NCBI GenBank assembly: GCA_002869925.2
Contig: NEWT02000010.1
Coordinates: forward strand, 980 to 64,979
Source of the DNA: Nitrospira sp. CG24A
Lineage (GTDB): Bacteria; Nitrospirota; Nitrospiria; Nitrospirales; Nitrospiraceae
Direction of reading: 5' to 3'
Length of the DNA stretch: 64,000 nt
The translations under genes were made by a program, and so were the position numbers. This document shows, one piece after another, positions 34,944 to 43,884 of this stretch (within the stretch, counting starts at the first letter, position 1; every line of letters begins with the position of its first letter). The notes beneath the pieces were generated by a model. That model saw only the letters and a program-made list of their open reading frames with translations. It was not told where the DNA came from and made no database searches.

Positions 34944-35735
34944 TCAATGATAGCTCTCTGCTTCGCTCGGGAACTTACCGTCCTCCACTTCTTCCTTGTA
35001 ACGGCGAAGAGCTTGCAGCGCATCCGCCTTGAGATGGGCATAGGGTTTGACAAACTTCGGCACGAAGTCGTCGAATAGTCCCAGGAGGTCATAGAGGACC
35101 AGAACTTGGCCATCGCAGTGCGGACCGGCTCCGATCCCGATTGTGGGAATGGTCACCTGTCCCGTGATGGTCCTGGCCAGCTCGGTGGGAATCGCCTCGA
35201 GCACGATGGCGAAGGCGCCGGCTGCTTCGAGGGCCTTGGCATCATTCACCAAGGTCAGCGCATGATCTGATTCTTTGCCCTGCACTTTGTAGCCGCCAAA
35301 TTGGTGAACGGATTGAGGCGTCATGCCGAGATGTCCCATCACCGGAATACCGAGACTGGTCATCGCAGCCACTCGATCAGCCATCACTGCGCCGCCTTCC
35401 AACTTGATGGCCTGTGCCCCGGCCTGTAGAAACCGTCCGGCATTGCGGAGCGCGTCTTCCAGGCTGGCTTGGTAAGACATGAACGGCATATCGCCGATCA
35501 CGAGCGCCTGTTGCGCAGCCCCAGCCACCAGCTTGGTGTGGTAGAGCATGTCGTCCATCGTCACCGAAAGCGTATTGGCTTTCCCCTGCACGACGACGCC
35601 GAGCGAATCGCCGACTAAGATGACCTCGATGCCGGACTGCTCCACGATGCGTGCAAACAGCGCATCATAGGCCGTGACGACGATCAGTTTCTTCTTGTCG
35701 CGCTTGCGGCGTTGAAACTCGAGGACCGTCATCAT
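34944..35735 (-). CDS. panB: 3-methyl-2-oxobutanoate hydroxymethyltransferase
   Basis: 263 residues starting MMTVLEFQRRKRDKKKLIVV. Characteristic PanB segments: VTAYDALFARI, VGDSLGVVVQG, MPFMSYQ, KLEGG, MGHLGMTPQSV and IGIGAGPHCDGQVLV. It transfers a hydroxymethyl group from methylene-THF to 2-oxoisovalerate for pantothenate. The ATG overlaps the metF stop by 4 nt, so the folate-consuming enzyme is coupled to a folate enzyme. Confidence 0.96.
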   Translation of the reverse strand: MMTVLEFQRRKRDKKKLIVVTAYDALFARIVEQSGIEVILVGDSLGVVVQGKANTLSVTMDDMLYHTKLVAGAAQQALVIGDMPFMSYQASLEDALRNAGRFLQAGAQAIKLEGGAVMADRVAAMTSLGIPVMGHLGMTPQSVHQFGGYKVQGKESDHALTLVNDAKALEAAGAFAIVLEAIPTELARTITGQVTIPTIGIGAGPHCDGQVLVLYDLLGLFDDFVPKFVKPYAHLKADALQALRRYKEEVEDGKFPSEAESYH

Positions 35736-36622
35736 CCCACTTCCGCTTTGGTGATGATCTCGGCCAGCCGATGTGTCGCCTTGATCGCCATAATGTGAAC
35801 CCCGTCGCAATGAGGCCTCACAGCCTTGATCGTCCGCACGGCAATGTCCACGCCCACATCCTCAGCCCGCTCGGGGCCGGCTGCCCTGAGTTCGTCGATC
35901 ATGTCCTGAGGGACCGACACACCGGGAATATTGGCATTCATGAACTCCGCCATCTTGGCGTTGCGAAGGACGAGAATACCTGCCAGCACCTTGGCCTTGA
36001 ATGGCCGAACGGCTTTCATGAAGGACGCGAATTGCTCCGGATGATAGATCGCCTGGGTCTGAAAAAACTGGGCGCCGGCCTTCACCTTGACTTCAAACTT
36101 GGTGAGCATGGGACCCAGCGGGTCGGCCTCCGGCGTGACAGCCGCGCCGATCGTATACGCCGTCGAGCCATCCAGCTTATTGCCGGCCATATCCTTCCCG
36201 TTATTGAGCCCTTGCACGAGCTGCATGACTTGAACGGAATCCAGGTCGTAGACCGGCTTGGCTTCTTTATGATCTCCGACCGTCGGATAGTCCCCGGTGA
36301 GGCAGAGAATATTGCGGATGCCGAGCATGGACGCGCCCATGAGATCCGACTGTATCCCGATCCGATTCCGATCGCGGCAGGTCATCTGCATGACCGGATC
36401 ATGGCCCAATTCGTAGAGAAGTCGGCAGACGGAAAGAGATCCGGCTCGCACCACAGCAGCCGTGTTGTCCGTGACATTGACGCCATGGACACGCCCCACC
36501 AATTGTTTGGCATTCTCTAATACGCCGGAGATGTTGGTCCCTTTGGGAGGATTGTACTCAATTGTGACAGCAAACTGTCCCTGATCGAGCACTTCTTTCA
36601 ACCGTCTTGGCTCTCGACTCAT
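35732..36622 (-). CDS. metF: Methylenetetrahydrofolate reductase, short MetF type
   Basis: 296 residues, a TIM-barrel MetF without a C-terminal extension. Recognisable parts: VTIEYNPPKGTNI, MQMTCRDRNRIGIQSDLMGA, NILCLTGDYP and KAGAQFFQTQAIYHPEQF. It reduces 5,10-methylene-THF to 5-methyl-THF with FAD. The protein family that includes acetogenic MetF depends on a MetV partner; a lone MetV-like domain is encoded at 15921. AGGGG lies upstream of the ATG. First gene before panB. Confidence 0.93.
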   Translation of the reverse strand: MSREPRRLKEVLDQGQFAVTIEYNPPKGTNISGVLENAKQLVGRVHGVNVTDNTAAVVRAGSLSVCRLLYELGHDPVMQMTCRDRNRIGIQSDLMGASMLGIRNILCLTGDYPTVGDHKEAKPVYDLDSVQVMQLVQGLNNGKDMAGNKLDGSTAYTIGAAVTPEADPLGPMLTKFEVKVKAGAQFFQTQAIYHPEQFASFMKAVRPFKAKVLAGILVLRNAKMAEFMNANIPGVSVPQDMIDELRAAGPERAEDVGVDIAVRTIKAVRPHCDGVHIMAIKATHRLAEIITKAEVG

Positions 36623-36740
36623 TTTTTCCTAACCCCTTCACTCTCACGCTGTGAGGTGGCTGGGTTGCTCCATCGTGCGCGCGTCCAACGAGGGGAGTCC
36701 GCGACCGCGCGTTGCGCGAGCACAGGAGCACCCAGCCGTC

Positions 36741-37601
36741 TCACAGCATCCCCGCTGCTCTCTTCGCAGACTCCACCGTGTTGTCCAGCAACATCGCAAT
36801 CGTCATCGGCCCGACGCCGCCCGGCACAGGACTGATCCAGCTTGCTTTCTGGCTGACCGGTTCAAAATCAACATCGCCGCACAATTTGCCCTCAGGAGTT
36901 TTGTTTGTGCCCACGTCGATGACGATGGCCCCCTCGCGCACCATGTCGGCTGTGACAAACTTGGCCTTCCCAATTGCGACCAGCAACAACTCGGCTTCGC
37001 GACAGACCGCCGGCAGATCCTTCGTCTTGGAGTGACAAATCGTCACAGTGGCGTGGCGCTGAAGCAGCATAAGTGCCAACGGCTTGCCGACGATGTTGCT
37101 CCGCCCCAGAACGACAGCGCGCTTTCCTTCTATACTCACGCCGGTGGATTCGATCATCTTAATGACACCCTTTGGCGTGCAGGCTTCGAATACCGGATGC
37201 CCCTCGACAAGCCGGCCAAAATTGTATGGGTGGAACCCGTCTGCATCCTTGTTGGGCGATACCGCTTCGAGCACTACCTTGCTATCGATATGCTTCGGAA
37301 GCGGCAATTGAACCAATATGCCATGGATTCTGGGGTCGAGGTTTTCTTTTTCGATCAAGGCCAACAACTCTGTCTGCGTGGTGCTCGCCGGCAATTTGTG
37401 GTCATCGATATAGATACCCGCAGCATCACAAGCTTTCTGCTTGCTCTTCACATACAGATGCGAGGCAGGATCGTCGCCCACCAGAATTGTGGCGAGGCCC
37501 GGTTTCATACCGGTCTTCGCCAGCACGGCTGCAGATTCAGTTGCCAATCGTTCGCGCACGTGTAACGCCAAGGCTTTGCCGTCGATCAATCGTGCCGCCA
37601 C
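36741..37601 (-). CDS. folD: Bifunctional methylenetetrahydrofolate dehydrogenase/cyclohydrolase
   Basis: 286 residues from a GTG start that has an excellent AGGAGGAGG site 5 nt upstream; an in-frame ATG 30 nt further up overlaps that site and is rejected. VAARLIDGKALA opens the protein; YVKSKQKACDAAGI holds the catalytic Tyr/Lys, and VVLGRSNIVGKPLALMLL and PVPGGVGPMTIAMLL are FolD signatures. It lies 118 bp downstream of (5' to) metF on the same strand, forming a folate neighbourhood folD-metF-panB. Confidence 0.96.
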   Translation of the reverse strand: MAARLIDGKALALHVRERLATESAAVLAKTGMKPGLATILVGDDPASHLYVKSKQKACDAAGIYIDDHKLPASTTQTELLALIEKENLDPRIHGILVQLPLPKHIDSKVVLEAVSPNKDADGFHPYNFGRLVEGHPVFEACTPKGVIKMIESTGVSIEGKRAVVLGRSNIVGKPLALMLLQRHATVTICHSKTKDLPAVCREAELLLVAIGKAKFVTADMVREGAIVIDVGTNKTPEGKLCGDVDFEPVSQKASWISPVPGGVGPMTIAMLLDNTVESAKRAAGML

Positions 37602-37681
37602 GGATTCCTCCTCCTTTGAGAGACTGCTCAAAAATTATGGCACCATAGCAGGGCATTTTTGGGCAAGTCAACGACCTCTCC

Positions 37682-37763
37682 GGCGTGAAACGTGAAACAT
37701 AAAAAGTGAAACGATGCCTCACCTTATAATACCTCTCACGTCTCACCTTTCACGTTTCACGCC
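37682..37763. repeat. Inverted GTGAAACGTGAAA repeat
   Basis: 16-bp perfect arms GGCGTGAAACGTGAAA (37682-37697) and TTTCACGTTTCACGCC (37748-37763) flank a 50-bp centre that itself has AAGTGAAACG and a TATAAT. It sits between the divergent folD and beta-propeller genes. A related GTGA-rich inverted repeat is at 53446-53519. Confidence 0.7.
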
Positions 37764-37852
37764 TCTTTCTTGACAGGCTCTTCGCCTGGCAGCTACGATG
37801 TTTTGATCACCCTGAATCAACAGCCGTCTACCTTGGGAGCAGAACCTCCTCC

Positions 37853-38869
37853 GTGATATCCCTTCTGACACGCGCCATCACACATCCAGCGGCGTGGCTT
37901 ATCTGGATGATCTCTCTTGTCATCGCTGGCCCGCTCAGTGCTCAGATCACCGTGACGGAACTGCAATCCCCCTATAGTTTCGTCAACGATCCCGTCGAGA
38001 AGAGCTATTTCATTTCAAGCGTGAACGGCGAGGCGGAGACTGCCGACAACAACGGATTTATCACCAAGCTCGATCACAACGGCAAACTCCTTAACCTGAA
38101 ATTCATTCAAGGGGGAAAGGACGACATCACCTTGCATGCCCCCAAAGGCATGGCCTTAGTTGAACACGTACTCTACGTGGCCGATCTCAATACCCTGCGT
38201 GGCTTCGACACGGCCACCGGCAAGCCGGTCATGGCGCTCGCCATCCGACCGCCTGCGACCTCTCAGCCTGAGCCGTTACAGACCTCGTTGAGCGACGTGA
38301 CCTTCGATGGCAAGGGACATCTCTATTGTTCCGACCAGAAAGCGAATACCATCTACCGCATTGATCTGACCACACAGACGGTTTCGGTCCTCATCACAGA
38401 CCGCTCCCTCGCGGGCCCCTCCGGTCTCGCCATTCATCCTAAATCCGGACACATCATCGCCGTCAGTTGGGAGAAGGGCAAGATTTCAGAAATTTCTCCG
38501 GAGGGCGTGGTGACGGAGATTGTCTCCAATGGATTCTTCTCCAACCGCTTTCAGAATCTCCGCGGGGTAGACTTCGACCGTTGGGGCAACATGTACGTAT
38601 CCGACTTCACAACGGGAAAAGTCTGGCGCATGAGCTGGGACAAGCGATTTCAAGTCATCGCCGAATTCTTGCCCTCGCCGGGAGATCTGAGTATCGATCG
38701 CGCGAATAACCTCATCCTTGTTCCGTATGAATTGGCTCATGCGGCCGAGATGAACGGGCTCGAAACCCCCAGTGATGGGAAGCCCAAGAAAGAAAAACGG
38801 ACACTGGCAGACTATGGCTTTATCCCGCCTCCGCCTAAGCCAGCATCGGAAGGATCCGCCACAAAATGA
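37853..38869 (+). CDS. Exported NHL/SMP-30-like beta-propeller protein
   Basis: 338 residues, GTG start. An N-terminal signal peptide (~1-32, WLIWMISLVIAGPLSAQ) leads into a six-bladed propeller pattern with repeated GLAIHPKSGHIIAVS, GVDFDRWGNMYVSDF and VTFDGKGHLYCSD strands. This fits the SMP-30/gluconolactonase or NHL superfamily. The substrate or binding partner is unknown; a Pro/Lys-rich tail ends the protein. It overlaps the next gene by 4 nt. No strong ribosome site is visible, so the exact start is uncertain. Confidence 0.8.
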   Translation: MISLLTRAITHPAAWLIWMISLVIAGPLSAQITVTELQSPYSFVNDPVEKSYFISSVNGEAETADNNGFITKLDHNGKLLNLKFIQGGKDDITLHAPKGMALVEHVLYVADLNTLRGFDTATGKPVMALAIRPPATSQPEPLQTSLSDVTFDGKGHLYCSDQKANTIYRIDLTTQTVSVLITDRSLAGPSGLAIHPKSGHIIAVSWEKGKISEISPEGVVTEIVSNGFFSNRFQNLRGVDFDRWGNMYVSDFTTGKVWRMSWDKRFQVIAEFLPSPGDLSIDRANNLILVPYELAHAAEMNGLETPSDGKPKKEKRTLADYGFIPPPPKPASEGSATK

Positions 38870-39561
38870 GCCAGTGCGCCTATTGCACACAACGAAAAGG
38901 CAAGCGGCCTTGCCCAGCCTTAGCAGGGCCGATCTGCAGCCAGTGTTGCGGCGAACATCGAATCGTGCGGGTCTCATGCCCGGCTGACTGCATCTATCTC
39001 GAATCCGGGAGCGACTATCAGCAAAAGCGGCTGGCCGTGCAGTTCATGCCGGTACGCCGGGATTTCTATCGTGAGCTGGAGGAGCTGGGCAGCAAGAAGG
39101 CTGTGGCCCTCTTCAATCTCGTTGAAGTGGTGATGTTCGGTTACTTCCACAGCCGCCGTGACGGGCAAGATGCGGAGATTGTCGCAGCGCTGCAAGCCTT
39201 GCGGCGAACACTCAGTCCCCTACACGTGCCGGCCGGCCCGATGCCGGTCTTCGCAGAACATTTGAAGAAGGAATACGACACGTTTAAAAAGCAGAATCCT
39301 CAGGACATCGCCGACATGTCATCTGCACCGGAGATACTGGACCGTGCCATCGCCTTCGTCTCACGCTTTTCCGGTACGGACTTTCAGTCGCAACGGTTCC
39401 TCGGTGGGCTCATCGGCTATGTACGGGCCTACCATCCTGACATTGCAGAACACCTGGCTAAACAGCGTGAGCCTGGCCATATCATCTTGCCAGGGCAGCA
39501 GTTCATGCCACCCCCGGCACCCGAGCCCCATACCCATGGACCGGGATGTCACCACCACTGA
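38866..39561 (+). CDS. Cys-cluster protein with His-rich C terminus
   Basis: 231 residues. The first 45 residues hold ten or more Cys: CAYCTQRKGKRPCPAL, CSQCCGEHR and CPADCIYL, a metal-binding module. The middle (~60-205) is helical with no motif I recognise. The end is PHTHGPGCHHH, a likely metal-binding tail. Overlaps the propeller gene by 4 nt, so the two are co-expressed. Family known only as hypothetical to me; a zinc- or nickel-binding role is a guess. Confidence 0.72.
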   Translation: MSQCAYCTQRKGKRPCPALAGPICSQCCGEHRIVRVSCPADCIYLESGSDYQQKRLAVQFMPVRRDFYRELEELGSKKAVALFNLVEVVMFGYFHSRRDGQDAEIVAALQALRRTLSPLHVPAGPMPVFAEHLKKEYDTFKKQNPQDIADMSSAPEILDRAIAFVSRFSGTDFQSQRFLGGLIGYVRAYHPDIAEHLAKQREPGHIILPGQQFMPPPAPEPHTHGPGCHHH

Positions 39562-39597
39562 CAGGCAACCATTCTCGAAGATGATGGGCCGGAAACC

Positions 39598-39921
39598 ATG
39601 AGCACAGGAGACGAACGACAGATCAGAAAAGCACGCCGGGTACAGTTACGCTGCATCGTGAGATTTGCTTCCGGCGAGATCGAAGGCGAGGGTACGATCA
39701 CAAACATCTCGACATCGGGCTGTCGAGCCGAGTCCGACATCAATATGGCGGAAGGACTCGAGGTTCAGATCATCATTTTTCTTCCCGACCAATCGCCACC
39801 GGTGAACGTCGAGCGAACCTCAGTACGGTGGGTCTCCGGCAACGCATTCGGCCTGAGCTTCATCCTCTTTTTCCCGTCTGAACGAGCCCGCCTCCGCACG
39901 TTCATCGAACGCCTCAAATAG
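39598..39921 (+). CDS. PilZ-domain protein
   Basis: 107 residues, a single PilZ domain. RKARRVQLRC near residue 11 supplies the RxxxR switch and NISTSGC near residue 38 the (D/N)xSxxG motif, both needed for c-di-GMP binding; WVSGNAFGLSFI is the last strand. It would act as a stand-alone c-di-GMP receptor. Its target is unknown. Confidence 0.88.
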   Translation: MSTGDERQIRKARRVQLRCIVRFASGEIEGEGTITNISTSGCRAESDINMAEGLEVQIIIFLPDQSPPVNVERTSVRWVSGNAFGLSFILFFPSERARLRTFIERLK

Positions 39922-40039
39922 ACTGTGTTCCTTTACCCTTCACTCTCCACACGCAGCGCGGTGGCATGGACTCCAACCACACACATCGAGCCAGCACATT
40001 CTTGCTGTGTGCGCTCTGTGAATCCGTGAGCCCGCACAG

Positions 40040-40657
40040 CTACTCAACAATCGTCACCGTCACCTCGATCCGATCGTTCGGCAAATCTCGATCGTTTCTT
40101 GGCAACATCACAATCTTATCGGCCACGCCAAGACCTTTGGTCACCTCGCCGAACGCCGTGTACTTTCCATCGAGAAAATGCGACGGTTCGACGACGATAA
40201 AGAACTGAGACCCCGCGGTATCAGGTTCGTTCGCACGCGCCATCGACACAATGCCACGCTTGTGAGGGGTGTCGTTAAACTCCGCCTTGAGCAAGACGGG
40301 GTTGCCCTTCTCGTCCTTGGGTCCACCCTGTCCATAGGTGTCCTTGCGCAGCGAGTTCCTCGTGTTAGGATCGCCCCCCTGGATCATAAATCCCGGGATC
40401 ACACGGTGGAAGATCGTTCCATCATAAAAACCTGATTTGGCCAACTTGATAAAGTTTTCAACATGCTTCGGAGCCATATCCGGATAGAGCTTGATATGGA
40501 TATCTCCAAACTTCGTTTTGATTATGGCTTTCGGGCCAGGGTCTACTTGAGGAGCTGCCGGTTTCACATCGGCCGTCCCTCCACAACCAGTGAAAAGGCC
40601 GATCCCCAGCAACACTCCGCACAATACGAAGATTCTCATGACAGCAGTGTCACGCAT
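40040..40657 (-). CDS. Lipoprotein peptidyl-prolyl isomerase, cyclophilin type
   Basis: 205 residues. Start at ATG 40657, chosen for GGTGGGA 5 nt upstream. Residues ~8-26 form a lipoprotein signal ending in LFTGC. The cyclophilin core has FHRVIPGFMIQGGDP and AGSQFFIVVE, holding the catalytic Arg and substrate-binding residues. It should fold or isomerise proline bonds in exported proteins. Lies 24 nt downstream of a second cyclophilin gene. Confidence 0.93.
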   Translation of the reverse strand: MRDTAVMRIFVLCGVLLGIGLFTGCGGTADVKPAAPQVDPGPKAIIKTKFGDIHIKLYPDMAPKHVENFIKLAKSGFYDGTIFHRVIPGFMIQGGDPNTRNSLRKDTYGQGGPKDEKGNPVLLKAEFNDTPHKRGIVSMARANEPDTAGSQFFIVVEPSHFLDGKYTAFGEVTKGLGVADKIVMLPRNDRDLPNDRIEVTVTIVE

Positions 40658-40681
40658 TAGATCCCACCAAGCTTGCACTGG

Positions 40682-41287
40682 TTACTCGACCACCATAAGC
40701 GTCACCTCCGCCCGTTCATTCGGAAGATCACGGCTATTTTTCGGCAAGCTGACAATTTTATCCGCAACCTCCATCCCCTTCACCACCTCGCCAAAGACCG
40801 TATATTGCCCATCGAGAAAATTCGAATCCTTGACGACGATGAAGAACTGGGAGCCGGCACTATTGGGATCGTTTGTACGTGCCATGGAAAGAATCCCTCG
40901 TCGGTGGGGAATATCGTTAAACTCGGCTTTGAGCTTCTGACTTGGCCCCCCCTGACCGTACGTTTCCGGTTTATTCAGGTCTTTGGTGTTGGGGTCACCA
41001 CCCTGAATCATGAACCCGGGAATCACTCGATGAAAGATCGTGCCGTTATAGAAACCTGATTTTGCCAACGCAAGAAAGTTCTCCACGTGCTTGGGAGCCT
41101 TCTCAGGGAAAAAGACAATCTCCATATCGCCAAACTTCGTTTTGATCGTGGCTTTGGGAGCTTTCGCCCCTTCCCCTTTCCCTGTCGAGGCCTTGTCAGC
41201 TGCGGAAAGAGCACCCATACCCAGCAATAAACTCCCACCGATCACGAGTATCATCGCCGTCATTTTCACGATCATTCGTCTCTGCAT
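40682..41287 (-). CDS. Exported peptidyl-prolyl isomerase, cyclophilin type
   Basis: 201 residues from ATG 41287 with GGGAGGG 5 nt upstream. A cleavable signal peptide spans ~1-30 (TAMILVIGGSLLLGMGALSA). FHRVIPGFMIQGGDP and AGSQFFIVVK mark the cyclophilin active site. A short Lys/Gly linker follows the signal. It is the closest relative of the downstream lipoprotein cyclophilin and the pair probably arose by duplication, one soluble in the periplasm and one membrane-anchored. Confidence 0.93.
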   Translation of the reverse strand: MQRRMIVKMTAMILVIGGSLLLGMGALSAADKASTGKGEGAKAPKATIKTKFGDMEIVFFPEKAPKHVENFLALAKSGFYNGTIFHRVIPGFMIQGGDPNTKDLNKPETYGQGGPSQKLKAEFNDIPHRRGILSMARTNDPNSAGSQFFIVVKDSNFLDGQYTVFGEVVKGMEVADKIVSLPKNSRDLPNERAEVTLMVVE

Positions 41288-41350
41288 TATCACCCTCCCT
41301 GAAATATTCATTGATCCCGTTGTGAAGTCAGCTAATCTGCGTTGATCGCA

Positions 41351-42058
41351 TCAGGCCTCCCGCTGCCGGAGGGCCTGCTTCGCGGCCTGCTGTTCTGCTT
41401 CCTTTTTGCTTCGCCCGGACCCTAGACCCATAATTTTCCCCTGAATGGACAGTTCCACTTCAAATATCTTCTGATGGTCGGGCCCTGTTTCTCGAACAGT
41501 TTCATAGCGAGGCAACGTCTCATGTCGCTTTTGACACCACTCCTGAAACTGGGTCTTGTAGTCGCCTGCTCCAGGCAGTTCCTGCTGGGTGGCGATATTC
41601 GCAAGTTCCTCTGAGAAAATACGGCGCGTCACTGTACGACTCGCGTCGAAGCCTCCATCAAGATGAACGGCCGCCAGCACGGCCTCCAAGGCATCGGCCA
41701 GTAGGGAATCTTTCTCACGCCCTTTCGAACGTTCCTCTCCACGCCCGAGCTTCAGATGCTCCCCCAGTCCGAGTCGGCGGGCGACTTGGGCTAGCGATCC
41801 CTCGCTCACCACCTGCGCCTTCAGCTTCGAGAGAGTCCCCTCAGAGGACTGCGGAAACGTAGAAGCCAGATATTCGCTCATCACAAGCGACAACACGGCA
41901 TCACCGAGAAATTCAAGCCGTTCATTATGTTGAGCCGAGGCGATTTTCTGCTCGTTGACGAGAGAAGAGTGTGTCAAGGCTTCATCGAGCAGGGCCAGCG
42001 TATGAAACCGATAGCCCAGCGAGGATTGGAGCGCGTCTCCGGAAGAAACCGAAGTCAT
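41351..42058 (-). CDS. rnc: Ribonuclease III
   Basis: 235 residues. RNase III domain with the nuclease signature NERLEFLGDAVLSLVMSE (~45-62) and DSLLADALEAVLAAVHLDGG (~118-137) carrying the second set of Mg ligands; a dsRNA-binding domain follows at ~160-230 (DYKTQFQEWCQK, GSGRSKKEAEQQAAKQAL). It processes rRNA and structured mRNAs. It ends the ribosomal/fatty-acid string, about 235 bp beyond fabF with a palindromic repeat between. Confidence 0.96.
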   Translation of the reverse strand: MTSVSSGDALQSSLGYRFHTLALLDEALTHSSLVNEQKIASAQHNERLEFLGDAVLSLVMSEYLASTFPQSSEGTLSKLKAQVVSEGSLAQVARRLGLGEHLKLGRGEERSKGREKDSLLADALEAVLAAVHLDGGFDASRTVTRRIFSEELANIATQQELPGAGDYKTQFQEWCQKRHETLPRYETVRETGPDHQKIFEVELSIQGKIMGLGSGRSKKEAEQQAAKQALRQREA

Positions 42059-42167
42059 AGTGGCGAGTATATCCCTCGCACAGGCCGGTTAGCAGGTTTC
42101 GGAAAAACTTGGTTCATACGGAACATGCCGATGAAATATCTCCGAATGGCACTGATGCCACAATAAC

Positions 42168-42294
42168 GCAGGATGCTCAAAAAGGCTGTCCAGCAAGGCC
42201 GCAGCGAGCAAAGATCCGAAGGCGTACCCTCTGGGGTACGTTGAGGATCTGAACGATGCGAGAACGCCGCTGGCAGACTTTTTCGGCATCCTGC
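42168..42294. repeat. Nitrospira-type long palindromic repeat, copy 1
   Basis: A ~127-bp imperfect palindrome: GCAGGATGC near 42168 pairs with GCATCCTGC near 42286; inside are GCTCAAAAAGGC on one side and GACTTTTTCGGC on the other, and a central GTACCCTCTGGGGTAC hairpin. It abuts the fabF stop codon. The same architecture recurs at 52222-52341. Placed after minus-strand genes, its T-run could terminate them. Confidence 0.8.
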
Positions 42295-43544
42295 TAGGCG
42301 TCTGGTTTCCTGAAAAGCAGACAGGCATTGACCCCGCCGAATCCAAAAGAATTCGACAGTGCGACTGTCACTGCAGCCGGCCTCGCCTTGTGCGGAATAT
42401 AGTCCAGATCGCAGGCAGGATCGGGATGATCCAAGTTGATCGTCGGAGGAAGTATCCCGTGGTGAAGCGCCAGCACGCTAAACACCGCTTCAATCCCACC
42501 GGCTGCCCCGAGTAAATGACCGGTCATCGACTTGGTCGAACTCACCGGAATGCTGGAGGCGTGGCCCCCGAACACCTGCTTGATAGCCTTGGTCTCAATC
42601 GCGTCCGCCATCGTCGACGTGCCATGCGCGTTGATGTACCCGACCTGGCCCTTGCCGATTCCGGCGTCCTTGAGCGCCAGCTCCATGCACCGGACTGCGC
42701 CCTCGCCTTCTTCTGACGGGGCCGTGATATGGTACGCATCGCTGTTCATCCCATAGCCGATGAGCTCGGCATAAATCCGGGCCCCACGCCGACGCGCATG
42801 ATCCAGTTCTTCCAAGACAACAACTCCGGCGCCTTCGCCGAGCACGAACCCGTCGCGGTCTTTATCGAACGGCCGACTCGCTTTCGTCGGCTCGTCGTTA
42901 CGAAACGACAAGGCTTTCGATGCGGCAAATCCTGCAACCCCCAACGGGGTAATGGCGGCTTCCGCCCCGCCCGCAATCATGACATCAGCATCGCCCGCCT
43001 GGATCAATCGATACGCGTCACCGATACAGTGATTGCCCGTCGCACAAGCCGTCACCGCGCAGGAGTTCGGCCCCTTGGCGCCCAGTCTGATCGCCACCTG
43101 TCCCGAGGCCAGGTTGATGATGGTCATCGGAATAAAAAACGGCGAGACGCGCCCGGGGCCTTTTTCCTGCAGAATCTTATGGTAGTGCTCGATCGAGCCA
43201 AGCCCCCCGATACCCGATCCGATGTATACACCGACTCGCATCGCCTCTTCCGGCGCCACGGTGAACCCCGCATCATCCACTGCCAGCTGGGCAGCGCCCA
43301 CGGCGTAATGGATGAACGTGTCCATCTTTTTGATTTCTTTTTTCTCGATGAATTGAGCCGGATCGAAGTCTTTCACTTCACCGGCGATTTGGGCATCGTA
43401 GGCGGCAGGGTCGAATTTCGTGATTCGACCGATCCCGGATTCACCGGCACAGATAGCCTTCCACGTTTTTTCGACACCCGTCCCCAGAGGTGTGATCACC
43501 CCCAGACCAGTCACCACTATCCGTCTGGTCGAACGAGTACTCAT
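42294..43544 (-). CDS. fabF: Beta-ketoacyl-ACP synthase II
   Basis: 416 residues. N-terminal [15 protein letters not shown], active-site Cys in [14 protein letters not shown] (~165), and the two active-site His in INAHGTST (~305) and [14 protein letters not shown] (~340). It elongates acyl-ACP with malonyl-ACP. It lies 15 nt after acpP, the usual arrangement. Confidence 0.97.
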   Translation of the reverse strand: MSTRSTRRIVVTGLGVITPLGTGVEKTWKAICAGESGIGRITKFDPAAYDAQIAGEVKDFDPAQFIEKKEIKKMDTFIHYAVGAAQLAVDDAGFTVAPEEAMRVGVYIGSGIGGLGSIEHYHKILQEKGPGRVSPFFIPMTIINLASGQVAIRLGAKGPNSCAVTACATGNHCIGDAYRLIQAGDADVMIAGGAEAAITPLGVAGFAASKALSFRNDEPTKASRPFDKDRDGFVLGEGAGVVVLEELDHARRRGARIYAELIGYGMNSDAYHITAPSEEGEGAVRCMELALKDAGIGKGQVGYINAHGTSTMADAIETKAIKQVFGGHASSIPVSSTKSMTGHLLGAAGGIEAVFSVLALHHGILPPTINLDHPDPACDLDYIPHKARPAAVTVALSNSFGFGGVNACLLFRKPDA

Positions 43545-43559
43545 CGCGTCCTATAACCG

Positions 43560-43817
43560 CTAGGCCTTTTCCTTAATGTAGTCCAGCGCTTTCCCGACCG
43601 TCAGAATCTTTTCCGCGTCTTCGTCGGGAATCTCGATGCCAAATTCTTCTTCCAGGGCCATCACCAGCTCAACAGTATCGAGCGAGTCGGCGCCAAGGTC
43701 TTCCACGAAACTGGCTTCGGGCGTGACCTCGTCCTCTTCGACTCCGAGCTGCTCTCCGATAATTTTTTTCACCCGTTCATCTACAGTACCCATTGATTTC
43801 CCTGCCTCCTTCCCCAT
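43560..43817 (-). CDS. acpP: Acyl carrier protein
   Basis: 85 residues from ATG 43817, which has GGAGG at 7 nt; another in-frame ATG 24 nt downstream (MGTVDERV) also has a site and gives the more common ACP length. The phosphopantetheine Ser sits in [20 protein letters not shown]. Highly acidic and helical. Carries growing acyl chains for the surrounding Fab enzymes. Confidence 0.95.
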   Translation of the reverse strand: MGKEAGKSMGTVDERVKKIIGEQLGVEEDEVTPEASFVEDLGADSLDTVELVMALEEEFGIEIPDEDAEKILTVGKALDYIKEKA

Positions 43818-43884
43818 CTTAGATCCTCCTTCTTGCAACAAATCTGTCGTCGCAGCATCTTACAATACTCTGTCCACAGAGTCG

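Noticed and set aside
35771-37565. Plus-strand frames opposite metF and folD
   Set aside because: Both lie wholly over recognised enzymes on the minus strand and have no family features.
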